A DNA stretch of 64,000 nt from Exophiala sp. HKRS030. Lineage: Eukaryota; Ascomycota; Eurotiomycetes; Chaetothyriales; Herpotrichiellaceae. The stretch spans positions 1,116,001 through 1,180,000 of the forward strand of contig JAHWDD010000009.1 of the NCBI GenBank assembly GCA_023897205.1, read 5' to 3'. The notes under the pieces are model-generated. The model made no database searches and was not told the origin of the DNA. It saw nothing but the letters and a program-made list of their open reading frames with translations. A program made the position numbers and the translations under genes. Positions 20,752 to 33,140 of the stretch are shown piece by piece; within the stretch, counting starts at the first letter, position 1; each line of letters begins with the position of its first letter.

Positions 20752-23700
20752 ATGGCTTCGACGCAGGATGAAGACATGTATTTGTTTGGGGGAGGTTTGG
20801 AACAAACCCCCGCCTTTGCAGGTCAAGAATTTGATACATTCTTGACCTCAACTGAATCTGATCCCGATGACTCGACGATCATGACGGCTGGGTATCTCAA
20901 CCCAAACGACTTGTCGATAAAGCGCGAGTACAATGACTACAGTCCCATGCCAGATGGAACTTCTTTCTCGCGCTTCCCCCGAGGATCTGGCTCTGGGTCC
21001 AGCAATTCATCATCAGCATCCCCGGTTGACCAGCAGCGCGATACTTCTGCTCCTTCCACCGCTTCTCCTCCCGCGCACAACCCCGTTCAAGGAGCCTGGG
21101 GCAGCGGAATCAATGGATTCTCGATCTCTAACGAGCATGGTTTTGACGATGCAGCTATGGCGGACATCGATCAGGACTTCGAGGCCAGCAACCAACAAAT
21201 GGCCTCCGATTTTGATTTTGAGACTGCTGCAAGCACCCCGAGCGGATTTGACGCCATGAATACGAATAAGGGCAAGACCAATGCGATGGCGCGGCCTTTG
21301 AATCAGCAGGGACATTTTGTGCCTTATGCGAAGCAGAACTCCGGTGCCGCTTTCCCAGGTTCAGGCCAGGCCCAATTCTTCTTTGCTGGATCCAGAGAAG
21401 CCTCACCGTTGAACGCGATGCTTCCCTCCACCCAGGGTCAGTCCCCCTGGAGCAAGCACTCACCCTCATCTGGCCTCGAGGAGACGTTCAACCATATCAC
21501 CATGAACGGTGACTCCCCTGGTAATGCAATGTTCTCTCCGAATGTCCAATTCTCGACCAACGGCCTCACGTTCGATCCTGAGTCGACCGCGACACCCTCG
21601 ACCTTTACAAAGGATGTATCAACGCCTCCTTCCACCGTCAATTCTGCCGACGGCAATCCTATCCTTACCGTGCATCCCACTTCTCTCAAGTCCAGGGTTG
21701 AGACGCAAATACCTATCAAACTGACTTTGTCAACACTCCCGTCGGGTGCTAAAAAATTGAGGCTACCCAGACACACAATATCAAAGCCCAAATTCCTTTC
21801 TAAAAGCGAAATCAGTCGATCGCCGGAAATCCTGGAGCTTCACACTTCCTTGGTTTGTACGAGCGCGATGCAAGACCCCAACAAATTACAAAGAGCTTTG
21901 GCAAGAGCTAGAGGCGAGGAATCGGCGCCTCTAAACAGACCCAGCCCTGCTTCTTCCGACGATTCCTCGACCCTGAAGGACGATGAGGATAGACCACTTA
22001 ATGGTGGCGAAGTCAAGATATGTCCGGGTTGCATCCAGCGCGAGAGGAAACGGGCTTCCCGGAAAAAGCAAAAGAAGCCCGAGGAAGAGGAGATGTTCCA
22101 GAAGGATGAAGAAAGGAGAGTAGTGGTTTTCAATACCAATGAACTCAAGGACTGGGTCGGAGTTTCCGGGGATGTCCAACCCGACCTCTCACGGAGACTC
22201 AATCCATCAACCGCGATGCAGGTTGAATTACCGATGCGGATAGCATGTTACTGTCGCCATCAGAACGAGAAGATGGGTTTCCAGGTCATATTCACCATCA
22301 AAGATTGCAAGGACAAAGTGATTGCGCAGGCCTTGACCAACCCTATCATGATCACTGACGATCACAAAACCCACAATCCTCCTGCTACTACCGCGAACCA
22401 TCCTGCTACAATTCCGATTACTGCGCCTCAGTTACCCGGCGCAGGAGTCTTTGCAGCCACAAGTAATGAAGGAGCACAAACGGCCGTCGTTCATCCCAGG
22501 ATCAGCAAGCAGTCCTTTTCCACGACCGATCTACATGGTCTCCAGAATAATTTCAACCCGAAGTTTCCAATGGCTCCGGCATCGAATCCGTTCGCGATTC
22601 CTTCAACCTTGTCCCTCCAAACGTCCAATACGCTTACGCCTCGAAACCTTTCGAGGCCTGCTTCCCCTAATGGAGTTCCAGGGCCGACAACCAAGAGACG
22701 AAAGCAGAGTGGCTCAGGAAAGCTACCGTCAGGTCTGACAATGACACGCCTTGATACTGCTCAGCACTCCCATTCCTCTTCGACCACTGTGCCTAGTACC
22801 ATCGCGCCATCGCCTTGGCCCCAAAATATGGCCTCGTACATGCCTCCCAACGAACGCCAATTCGTGATGCCATCATCCCGTCCAGGACCCTTTGGCACGA
22901 GCCCCCCCACACCCGGTGGTAACGAGACGACCTTTAACTCCAGTCTCAATCGGTCTTTTAGCCTGGAAAACATCCCCCGCGGCACGACGTTACTTTCTGC
23001 TCCACCATCGCGACAGCCCAGTCGTCCCAGCAGCCCTGGGTCTGCAAGAAATAGCTTTGGTGCATCAGATGCCGTGCTCGGTCAGGCTGTCAGTAATCAG
23101 CTCATGGGTCAGCCAAGTCGGCGCCCGCCGCATCCTTTGATACACAAGCTGGTTCCTGCTGAAGGGTCCGTAACCGGAGGCACGGAAGTGACGTTGCTCG
23201 GAAATGGATTTTACCAAGGGCTGGAAGTCATGTTCGGTGATACTGAGGCGACAACCACTACTTTCTGGGGCGAGAAGTGCCTTAACTGCATTGCACCGCC
23301 TGCTCTTCAGCCTGGCGTCGTGGCTGTTGTCTTCAAACATGATCACCCACAGTACTCTGGTCTGCAACAGCAATCCCAGACCCGGCCATCCCTTTTCACC
23401 TACGTCGACGATCGAGAGCTGGAAATGTTCCGCCTTGCTTTGAGAACATTGGGCAAACAACTACAGCACCCTACCGATGACCCATATTCTGCGGCTCAAC
23501 AGCTTCTACAAGGGCAGTCCCATTCAATGTGGCCTTCACATGGAAGCTACGGCATGAACGGAGGCCATCAGCGCAATTCTAGGCTTGCTAATGGTGTTCC
23601 CATGGATACTCTTGAACTTGAAGCACTCATGTTGCGTGCTCTCGACCACATGGATGCGCAAAACAACATCAGACCTCCCCGGTTCGACCTTCGCCGCCCT

Positions 23701-24944
23701 TCTGGTCTTACACTTCTTCACCTGGCCTCGTCCTTGGGCCTCACTCGCTTTGTTGCCGGTCTTCTGGCAAGGGGTGCTGATCCGAACGTCTTCGACAACA
23801 ATGGCTACACACCCATGCACCACGCGTCGATGAACGGACACACGCATGTGATACATCGACTACGACTGGCAGGTGCTAATCACAAGGCACGTAGTATCCG
23901 CCACTTTACTCCTGCAGACCTGGCGACGTCATTGTTGGCATATCAAGCTACTATGAATAGGATGGAACATTATCGATCTCGCAGTGCTGGAGGAACCCCG
24001 ATGCTCCTACATAGCAGGAGTTCGTCATCTCTTCGATCTTTCTGGGAGCACGATTCAAGTCAATATCCCACTACTGACTCCGACGATACCGATGATTCTG
24101 GCATAGAAGATGACAATCCTGCCGAAGGAGCGACAGAAGATCTGAGCCTACACCGGCCGTTAAGCAGGCCCGGCATAAATAAAGCCATAGTGAGCATACC
24201 AGGCACGAGAAGAAACAGTGCACACCACATCGTCGCTCCAGAGACGACACAACCCGGTGTCAACAACCAAGCTCCAAATATGGCGCCATCAGCCTACATG
24301 ATGGCATGGCGGGATCATCTGGTTGCCCAGTTGCACCAATTCAACGAAAGCGCCCAATCTCTGATGCCTAGTCTAGAAGGACATCTGGCCGCTTTACAAG
24401 ACTATCAAGCGTACCCAATGGTGCGTCGGGTTAGCTCACTCTTCCCGCAACGCCCCAGCTCAAGACAACAGAATGGTCAAAGAGAAGGCTGGTGGGAAAC
24501 TCTAACGGGCACATCGTCGCCAACGCCATCTTCTCCCCCTGCTTATGGCGATCTTTATCCCGACGATGGTGGCAGCGCCGAGGACTGGAGCCTCAAGAAA
24601 TCGTCTGCGCTTCAAGCTGCCACTGATGCCGCAGCCGATCTGCACTTTGAGGGCCAATCCACTAGTCAGCACGCGGAAGCGTCAGGATCAGCTCTCAACT
24701 CTACAATCCCCATGAGGAAAGCGGTAGAGAGAGTTGAGCTGAGTCGAGATAGGAAACTGTTCTTTTTCTGGGTAAGCCAAATCGTCGATTACTCTCAGCC
24801 TTGATATCTAACGAATCCGCACAGATCCCTTTGCTTGCAATTGTATTGGCACTCATGATCAGGAGCTCTGGCATTCTGAGTGTTTTTGAATCTTCGAGTA
24901 ATATTGAAACAACGGTTGGGGGGCAGGTCATCGAGGTTCTATGA
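20752..24944 (+). CDS. Mga2/Spt23-like membrane-anchored transcription factor (IPT/TIG, ankyrin, TM)
   Basis: Predicted ER-membrane-tethered activator of fatty-acid desaturase and hypoxia genes that is released by regulated proteasomal processing (family knowledge from Mga2/Spt23). Exons 20752..24771 and 24825..24944, 1,379 residues. The N-terminal about 300 residues are Ser/Pro-rich. Residues about 305-545 form the conserved Spt23/Mga2 region with a CPGCIQRERKRASRKKQKK basic stretch. An IPT/TIG domain spans about 790-890 (PLIHKLVPAEGSVTGGTEVTLLGNGFY). Two to three ankyrin repeats lie at about 983-1060 (GLTLLHLASSLGLTRFVAGLL, GYTPMHHASMNGHTHVIHRL). The C-terminal transmembrane helix spans the splice junction (LFFFW-IPLLAIVLALMI), so the 53-bp intron splits the membrane anchor. 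Retaining it would replace most of the helix by a short tail (stop at 24804). Confidence 0.9.
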
Positions 24945-25440
24945 GCATCAATAATTGGTTTTCATGCTTCCACAGTCAGCGAGGTGCTGAACAGGATCTA
25001 CGACTTGAAACGATGTGCATGGAGGCCCCAAATATCTCTTGCGATTCTTGTATGAGCATCATATATGTTTTTATTCATATTTCCCCCCCTAGAGCTACTT
25101 TAATACATGTTTCGATGGAGAATGTAGGCGGTATTTCTGCGTCACGTACTCAGTAAGGTGGTGCAAGGCTGCGCGGAACGGATAATCTATTCCGAGATCC
25201 AACGAAGTCCCCGCATTCAATATTTGCCGATATTTAGCCTCGAATTATTTTTTTTCGCTTGCCCTCGTTCCAACACATCTGCCCCTCGATCTCGATATCC
25301 AGGCTCAGCACTCTGCTCGATACAAGCCAGTTCTCCCTTGACCAGTTTTCTTGACCACATGTTATGAACTATGAACCCAGATAATGCTTGCTAGAGGCTA
25401 ACGTCAGACTATAGACGGCAAAGGCGAGGCTGACGTCTCC
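24945..25440. other. Intergenic, nothing recognised
   Basis: Terminator region of the Mga2-like gene and promoter of the Trm9-like gene. No motif stood out. Confidence 0.45.
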
Positions 25441-26243
25441 ATGGCTGCCCAGACGGGCCAACTGGACTATGAGGACAGGCATGTACATCAGGTATATGAA
25501 GAGATTGCATCTCATTTCTCTGCCACACGCTACAAGGTTGTTATGAACCTCCTCCTTTGACCTGCCCTGCTAACCACCACTAACAGCCGTGGCCGGTGGT
25601 GGATTGGTTTCTACGTGGTCTACCGGTTGGATCCGTCGGCCTAGACATCGGTTGCGGAAACGGGAAGTATTTGACGGTCAACAAAGACGTCTTTATTGTC
25701 GCTTCGGATAGGCATGCCCAGTCTCCCTTCAATTATGTGTGAAGGTGGCCATTGACTCTTTCCACTAGATCAAAAGCACTCGTGGACATTGCAAGTCAGC
25801 ACCAGCCCCACAGCGCACTGCTGGCAGACACGTTGAACCTGCCTCATCCAGACTCACGATTTGATTTCGCCATCTCGATTGCAGTCATACACCATCTCTC
25901 CACGAAAGAGAGGAGGATCGAAGCAATCTCGAGGATTCTGCAGACACTCAAGCCGCCCTCTCAGAAAGCGGACAGTGGCCAAGCGTTGATTTTCGTCTGG
26001 GCACTGGAACAGAAAAGTAGCCGGCGAGGCTGGGACAAGGGCGACAATCAAGATGTGTTGGTCCCGTGGGTTCTCAAGCCAGATCACAACACTAATACTG
26101 AACCGCCGAAAACCTATCATCGTTACTATCACCTATACCATGAAGGAGAACTCGAGGACGATGCGAAGACTGCAGGTGCCCGGATAGTCAAATCTGGCTA
26201 CGATCGGGACAACTGGTGGGTCATCATCGGACGGCAAGGCTGA
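25441..26243 (+). CDS. TRM9: tRNA (uridine wobble) carboxymethyl methyltransferase, Trm9 family
   Basis: SAM-dependent methyltransferase completing mcm5U/mcm5s2U at tRNA wobble uridines with Trm112 (family knowledge). Three exons: 25441..25536, 25587..25711, 25769..26243; 231 residues. The protein starts MAAQTGQLDYEDRHVHQVYEEIASHFSATRYK and continues PWPVVDWFLRGLPVGSVGLDIGCGNGKYL (SAM motif I), VASDRSKALVDIA, FDFAISIAVIHHLSTKERRIEAI and a C-terminal YHLYHEGELEDDA plus RDNWWVIIG, all as in Trm9. Intron 1 ends TAACAG. Intron 2 (25712..25768) begins GC, not GT, because only this join keeps the SDRS motif in frame. Yeast Trm9 is about 279 residues; the linker seems shorter here. Confidence 0.93.
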
Positions 26244-26486
26244 AGGAAAAAACAAGACGCTCGTTTTCATTATTTGTTCAGCATTTTCGCCTGATCCTCT
26301 CGAGGCGTATCTCCTCCTTCCACTATATTACAGCCTCCTTCTTGGTTCTCTGGTTGACTGGGGCAAAGACGCATGCTCAACTCGATGACCAACCGAAGAC
26401 TCGTGAAACCCGGAACCATATCGCTACGCCCGCCTGCTATTTTATCCCAATGATGCTCGCTCAAATTTCAAAGCTGCCCAGAAATA

Positions 26487-27492
26487 TCACCGAAAAGGAG
26501 AATTTCGATCTCTAGATTTGTTGTACACGTGGTGGAAAGGGTCGGTTGTATGGTAGGGAGGAGCCGAAAATGCTGGCAGCCCTGCCGTGAGTTCGGCCAA
26601 CGATGGCAGTTGATGAGGACTTGTGTATGAGACATCGGGCGGCGGTATGGACTCCCGTCGTGATCGAGGAGGAGGCCCAATGTGCCGAAGATGTCCACGA
26701 GGAGGTAGAGAGATGGACTCGTATGCGCTGGTAGGGTTGCTGAGAGAGAAGGGTGTTACTCCGGCGCGTTTAGCCATCTCATGCTCTCCCATCTGCCAGT
26801 GCATCGCCTCGACGGCCCTCCACGGCATGGCCATCTCTTCGGCCACTCTTGACCACATTTCTGCACGGAACCTGGTTTGGTCGATGTCAGTTCACAGTCT
26901 TGGGTCCGGCTGTCAGGCACGCAGGCGATGATTCTCAAGGTTTCACGATCTGGGTGCCACGTTTCTCGACATACCTCTCGTACAACCTTGCAAGCTTATT
27001 CTTGCGGTCCTCGTCCCACTCACTTCTGCGCTCCAGGTAGTTCTGATAATGCAGCCTACAACTGATGGCACTTCGACCGGGCAGGTGCTTGCTGATGTCC
27101 TCCCACTTCATCCCATCCTGACGAAGTTGGATGATTCTGGTGTCTTCCTCGGGGGACCATTTGGACTGCTTCTTGGCTGGAGACTGGATGGGATGGTCCT
27201 GGGTGGAAGACAGGCGTTTCGCAGGCACCGCTGAGCGCGGGTGCGGTGGCACGGGCGCCACGCTGGTGGCGACGCTCGATGGCGCAGATTCTGAGCGAGA
27301 CACGGAAGTAAGAGAACTGACCGACTGGCTTTCGTCTTCCTCGTTCGACTTGAGCAGCGACGAGATATCCACGATGAGTGATATGACGGTGTATCCGCGG
27401 AGAGAATATGAGGGCGAGGTCGTGGCGCACGGTGAGTGGTCGAGGCCATACACACATGGAACAAATGTTTGAGAGCGAGGGAAGTTGCACAA
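26487..27492 (-). CDS. Myb/SANT-like DNA-binding protein, 5' end unresolved
   Basis: Two exons are supported on the minus strand: from about 27492 (or up to about 27509) to 26975, and 26871..26487; the intron 26974..26872 has a GTATGT donor and CCAG acceptor. Joining gives LYERFRAEMWSRVAEEMAMPWRAVEAMHWQMGEHEMAKRAG. The first Myb/SANT repeat is SKWSPEEDTRIIQLRQDGMKWEDISKHLPGRS followed by AISCRLHYQNYLERRSEWDE; the second, more divergent, is the KLARLYERF..EAMHWQ region. This pair recurs in Pezizomycotina Myb-like regulators as I recall them. No in-frame ATG is present upstream of the Myb repeats, so the true start lies in an upstream exon or another frame. The C-terminus is Pro/Ser-rich. The protein is probably nuclear; targets unknown. 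Confidence 0.75.
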
Positions 27493-28832
27493 GGTGAATC
27501 CGGGTATGTCTCAGGCTTGAACAGGGCCAGCAGAAAGGTACTACTAACACGGGCGGGCTATTTTTTTCGTTTCTGTGTGCTCAAATGCTGATCCTCGTAG
27601 CGAGAACCCAAGCAAGGCGCCGGCGTTTCCACCAGGATGGTTCCAGAATACCTGGATAGGATCTAGTTTGTCGTAGAAGGTCTGGGGAACAAGAAAAGGT
27701 TGGCGATGAAGTCGAAGGGGGGGTTGTGTGTTTGGCAATTGCAATGGAACAAAACAGGCTTGCTTATAAGAAGGGCCCTTTGTCCGGTTGAAGTTCCAAA
27801 AGTGCGGTCAAAGTGCGGGTCAGGCTGGTAGAAAGAAGACAGGAATGGATCGGTCGTGCTTTTGCATATACCAGGGATCGTAAGTGTTGGCAGGCAGAAT
27901 AGACAAACCCTGAGCCCACAGCCTGGCTCTTGCGCTGGCTATTGGCACTTGTCACAGCATTGAGGCGCAAACAAGCTCGAGCGGAGCGAGGACGAATGTA
28001 CTTCGCCTTCGAAGATCCATTCTCATGCAGCCGGGCACGGCTCCAAAGAGACACAGAGGCACACTATGCCCAACCGGAGTTCGTCGTCTACTCTTGGTAC
28101 CAAAGACACCCGAGGAACACCTGATATCATCATTGGGCTACCGGGAGGGACTGGACTACGGACTACGGAGTATACGAGTACACAGAGAGAGAGAAAGGGA
28201 TCCCCCCTGGCAGCTTTCGATAGGAAGCCACTAAGAAGAACCAGGAGACCCGTTTTCTACTGTCCTCAGACTAGACATACACCACACCGATAGGAGAACT
28301 GCATTTGAGGGGAGGGGGGACCCGGGAGATAGTCCACATTGAAGGGACACTCCCAACAAGTCAGGAGGAGTGTACCAGGGTTCAAGTTCACACTGCTACA
28401 AGGAGGAGAGCATGGAGCGGAGCCTCTCTCAGTGGCGCCCGTCCGAAGGGAGAGGGAGACGTCTCCATCAAGCGAATTAGGCTTTGACAATCTTGACAGG
28501 ATGATGAGATAAAGTTCGTAAGATTTCACGATGCTGTTCGTTACAAGCCGTTTGTGGAAGCGCGCAAGACGTTGACACTGGGTCCTCTGGGGGGAGCCTT
28601 GGGAAGAAACCGGTCCCGTCCTTTTTCTCGGACACGGTGTTGATTGTTGTTGTACAATACGAGTACAATACGAATACCAATACGAGAGAGTTCCTACCTA
28701 GGTACCCCATACAAAACACCGATCTTGTTGGTTTGGGAGGAAAAGCGGCCGACTGAGTCGACCGGCCCAAATCTCTCTGATCCGGAAAAGACGTTCAAGG
28801 GCGATACAAGGTGTTGGCCCCCACTGACGACT

Positions 28833-28849
28833 ACACACACACACACACA
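28833..28849. repeat. (CA)n microsatellite
   Basis: Perfect CA dinucleotide run within the gene-poor block. Confidence 0.9.
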
Positions 28850-29071
28850 GTCACCGAAAAGCACTGACCCTGAGCGACACAGTGATAGCTGAAAGTGACG
28901 GCTTTGGCCTTTGCAAGCGAGCACATCAAAATACACGTACTCCGTATCATCGGACGATCTGCGGTTTCCCCTTTTTTCTCCATCTGTCACCGTCTTTGCT
29001 TCTCGTCCAAACCGGAAATGGGCCCCCTTCTGACCCAAGGGTACAAAGTCGTGTCCACTTGTCAGCCACCC

Positions 29072-29090
29072 TTGTGTGTGTGTGTGTGTG
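29072..29090. repeat. (GT)n microsatellite
   Basis: Perfect GT dinucleotide run, about 240 bp from the complementary CA run at 28833, so the two could pair in a transcript. Confidence 0.9.
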
Positions 29091-30907
29091 AAGCGGATGA
29101 CCGTCGACGCCGTCCCGCTCCTCTAGTCTAGCCGGGGAATGCGGGTGAAAGTTTGTCGAGAATCCGCCCAAGGGAACCGAAGGGTATTTTCTGGCGAGCT
29201 TCCAAGAAGGGGCGGTCACCCTCGAACGTTCAGAGAGAAGAAGTGACCATTGAAAAGGGAAAGAGAACAAAAATCAGGCAGTCCACTCCGTCGCGCCGGT
29301 CCAGTCGGGCACTATATCATTTTTGCTCAAAACTATGTACGTGTTCGCACCTCAACGGGTCTCCCTCAGATTGTACAGAGTTCAGCAAAGTGAAGCGGAT
29401 AGATCCTAATACTAAACCACTAGGTCTACACCGCAGGATCCACCGTTCAACCCAGTGATCCACCATTGATGCATCGTCGAGAGCACACAATAACGCTTGC
29501 CATACTATTGACAAGTCCCATCACTCGCAGGAACGAACGAAAGCGGGAAGCTAAAGGCATGCCCTACATACAACAATGAGCTCACCGAGGGAGGGTCCAG
29601 GTTTGCGCGCGCGAATGGTCTTTGAACGGTCGGGGGTCAGAGATATCCATCTGCTCTGCGGCCAAAAAAAAATAGGCGGCATCGGATGTATCCAACCAAG
29701 GCCATTGTTCTCGGTTTGAAAATTCAAAGAGTGACCTGCCGAAGGTCGGATGATTCGGAAAAGCGGAGGTCTGCATTCCAACAAAAGGTATACATATGAT
29801 CTCTGAGAAGCAGCTCGCCGTCGAGGTTTTCTCTCCCTCGCCAGGATTTTACAGTGATCTCATGACCTCGGTAGCCAATGTCGCTTGCCGCACTTCATTT
29901 TTTTACCTTTCGCCTGCAGGTTCTGGTCGTGACGACAATAGCGACCGACGCCCTGCACGGTACGGAGTGACGGTGTCGGCGGCGGCGAGACGGTTGGAGA
30001 AGCCTACGAGTTGTCTGGCCCCAAGGTGTCGAACGAGTCAAAACTTGTGGCCACGCCCGCGGCGGATTGTCGCGCTGGTGGGAAGCGGTGAACACACCGA
30101 CAATCTGGAAAGGGAAAGCGTCGCCAACACGCAATTCGAGGGCACAGAGCACAAACGTGGTTCCCCGGGATCAAGGAACGCAGGGCAGACACGCGGGTGC
30201 GCGCGCGCGCGTGATGCAGATGAATGCAGATGGGATGATGCAGAAACGCTGGCTTCGCCTTGGGAACGTACAGGGAGTATGCAATGCGCTCGATGCGGCA
30301 GCCCCAGCCCTTTTTTTTTGGTAGGGATACCCTGGACTTGGAGAGATCCATCCATGGATCAAGAAACAAATCACGTCCGGGATGAGAAAAGTGACAAACA
30401 CCGGGATCGGATGAGTTGACAGGTCTATCCGGGACCACCATCGGTCGACCCAGCCATCCACCCACATCAGTCAGATTCGCAAAAAACCAGGGGTGGGATG
30501 TGGTTTTACGTTTCTCGCCTGTTATTGATTGGGTCATGATTTTAAATGACAAGCAGTGGTGAGCAAGCCAAGCTGGGAGAGGGGGGGAGGTCATCCGGTC
30601 CTCGTTTCGCTTTTCGCAGTCTTTTGTCGGGATTGAGCGGGAAAAGAAAAAAAAAAGGTGTCGATGGCGTTGTTTCACACCCAGATTGAAACAGGCCAGA
30701 CTCTTTTGAATTTCCTGGGCCGGTTAACGAACCGAGCCGTCAAAGACCAAAGACAACGACAATACGGAGTACCCGGAGCATAATCGGGTTCCAAAAATGG
30801 GGCCGCCGGACCAGGTCCATGAAACTCGTAAGCGAGGATGGCACTTTGGTACGACTACTTATTCTCACTCGGTAAAAGGGAGGAGGAGGAAGTACTCCAT
30901 AGGGGAG

Positions 30908-30931
30908 CAGAAGAAGAAGAAGAAGAAGAAG
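30908..30931. repeat. (GAA)n microsatellite
   Basis: Seven to eight consecutive AGA/GAA triplets. Confidence 0.9.
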
Positions 30932-31041
30932 TACGAGTACAATAAAATTGTTTTTGTTCCGGATGGGAACAGATTAGAAATGACTGGCTGGTTTTAGAGC
31001 AAGTCACAAGTCACCCTCTCACCATTGGCGTGATTGTGAAA

Positions 31042-31092
31042 TAATGATAATAATAATGATAATAATAATGATAATAATAATAATGAATAATT
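31042..31092. repeat. (ATA/ATG)n AT-rich microsatellite
   Basis: Interrupted ATA/ATG trinucleotide array, the most AT-rich spot of the block. Confidence 0.9.
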
Positions 31093-31212
31093 AATAACTC
31101 CGTAATCCCTGTCTTTTATTTTTCTAGTTTTATTGTCAGAATGATTGATTGGCGCAATAGAATGGACTCTTTTTTGGGGGGTTCAAAATGGACGAAGGAG
31201 CTAGTGATTCAT

Positions 31213-31242
31213 GGTGATGATGATGGTGATGATGATGATGAT
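31213..31242. repeat. (GAT)n microsatellite
   Basis: GAT trinucleotide array with one GGT interruption. Confidence 0.9.
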
Positions 31243-31688
31243 TCGAATTCGCTATGGCTACCTAGATTCTACAATGGTACATACTCGTACGGAGTAAGAA
31301 TAACAAGCAAGCTTTACGTAGTATCTAGGTAGGGTCTCGGAAGCGTTCTCTACACTACTTACGCCGTAACAGTAGATAAGAAATAAGGGGGATTCCGATT
31401 GTCAATTTCTACTCCGTACCTTGGGTAGATACCTACTAAAGTAGTCAATGATCTCCTCCAAAAGGGGATAGGGATGGACGGGGGGGGCTTACTGATGAGA
31501 AAAGAAGAACAAAAAAAAAGGACCACAACTGTGTACGGATACAATAACTACCTACCTAGACACCTAGCCTAGCACTAAAAATGATTTCCCGGAAACGGGT
31601 TTATTGATGCGAATCCCCTACGGAGTACGGAGTACCAGTACTCATAATACTAGAACTACTTTTTATTCCGTATGAGTACTCGACACAT

Positions 31689-31712
31689 TCTCTCTCTCTC
31701 TCTCTCTCTCTC
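31689..31712. repeat. (CT)n microsatellite
   Basis: Uninterrupted TC dinucleotide run. Confidence 0.9.
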
Positions 31713-33140
31713 GCGCTTACTCGCTTACTCGTAGTTCCTTCGCTTGAGCTTGAGTGCAAAGTGTTCGAGACTGGAACAATAGTCTTTTTTTTGGGTCCTT
31801 TTTTTTTCCTTTTAAAGGAGTAGTACTCGTCATCATCTATTCGTTTATCAGATTACGAAAAGAGTACGACGGGTTACGACGGGTTTCACGGACGTTGGAG
31901 TACCGACCTACCTACACAGAGTATCTACCTAACTGGCCTGTCTGATTCTTTTTCTTCAAGTCTTTGCTTCTCTGCATGCGTTACATTTGCTTGGAGAGAA
32001 AGCGAGAGAGACAGAGAGACGATAGGAAAAGAAACAAAAAAGAGAGACACGTCACACCGCTGCTCCTGCTCCAGATCCAACAACGCATATACCCGCCCGC
32101 ATACTGTACATTGTACCGATATTCAGTTGCGAACATTTCTTCCGTCCGTTGTCTTGTTCTTGTTCTTGTCGTTGTCGTCCTGACAAAAATGGTTACACGA
32201 AACATAGGCTATCAGCAGATTGACACGTTACACACACGCCGGTCCGATCCAAGGATGATTACAACCGTCACTGACATATGACAGGTGTGGGAAATTGTTA
32301 CACAGGATAACGGTTTGTGTGACCCAATGTTTCCATGAGCGTGACCATTCTCCCACTTCTTTCCCCCCCCCAAAAGACACCTCGCCTACATTACAATGGC
32401 GCTGGGCTGGCCGAGTTCCATGGAACACTGACGGAAAAGAAAAGACCTTTGGAACACTTCTAGAAACTCCGTCATCATGTTCTTTTTGTCAAAGAAATTT
32501 CATTAATGGGGTAAAGAGTTCCCTGATACTTCTTCTATTCTTGTCTAGCTACATTACCTGCAGGGACAACAAAGTACTTTGTCTTGAAACCAAGTACTCC
32601 ATAACCCAGCATTGCATATCTGTTTCCTTTCGCTCATCTGCAGCAAGCCACAATCATACCTGTTCTGTACTCGTACAGTTTGGTACCCAAGTGGCGTGCA
32701 GTAGCGGTGGGGGGGAGAGACTGCGTGCGTTTGGGCCTCTTGGCCTCGTGGACAATGAGAAGGGACAATTGACAAGGGGAACAGAACATGGCTGCTTGCC
32801 TGCTACTTGCAGATCGGACCATTTCACAACCCCCAGGTTGGTTTTGTTCGAACACGTTCGATAATCTGTGGTCCCCTTTGCAATGTGTCATGATCATGAC
32901 GTTGTTTCCACCTGTTGGTTCCGAGACAAATATCGTGGGAACTTCTGGCAAGGCAAAGGCATGCACCTGTAGTCGAGGAGGAAGTAGTAGGTGTACTCCC
33001 GTATCTGTATCTCTTTCCCCGATTGGTGCCCAAAGCCTGTCCGCAGTCTGGGTGAATTCATTCATTCATCATTCCATTCGTGATACACAGCACCGTGTAC
33101 CTAGGTAGGTAGGCAGGTGACTGCGACCGTACTGGGAATT

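Larger units (their letters stand above)
27493..33140. other. Gene-poor, microsatellite-rich block of 5.6 kb
   Basis: No coding region I can support. It includes seven exact TACGGAGTA/TACTCCGTA 9-mers (28164, 28938, 30763, 31288, 31410, and tandem overlapping copies at 31619 and 31626), two TACCTAGGTA palindromes (28695, 33098) and many simple repeats. A TATA-like TTATAAG lies near 27765-27775 on the minus strand, upstream of the Myb gene. It may be an extended regulatory region of that gene or host non-coding RNAs. Confidence 0.6.

Noticed and set aside
30004..30678. Minus-strand frame of about 224 codons, overlapped by plus-strand frame 29796-30419
   Set aside because: Both are in the gene-poor block, cross simple repeats such as the GCGC run near 30200, and show no motif.
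31042..31720. Possible CRISPR-like or satellite array
   Set aside because: Only simple di- and trinucleotide repeats without regular repeat-spacer units.
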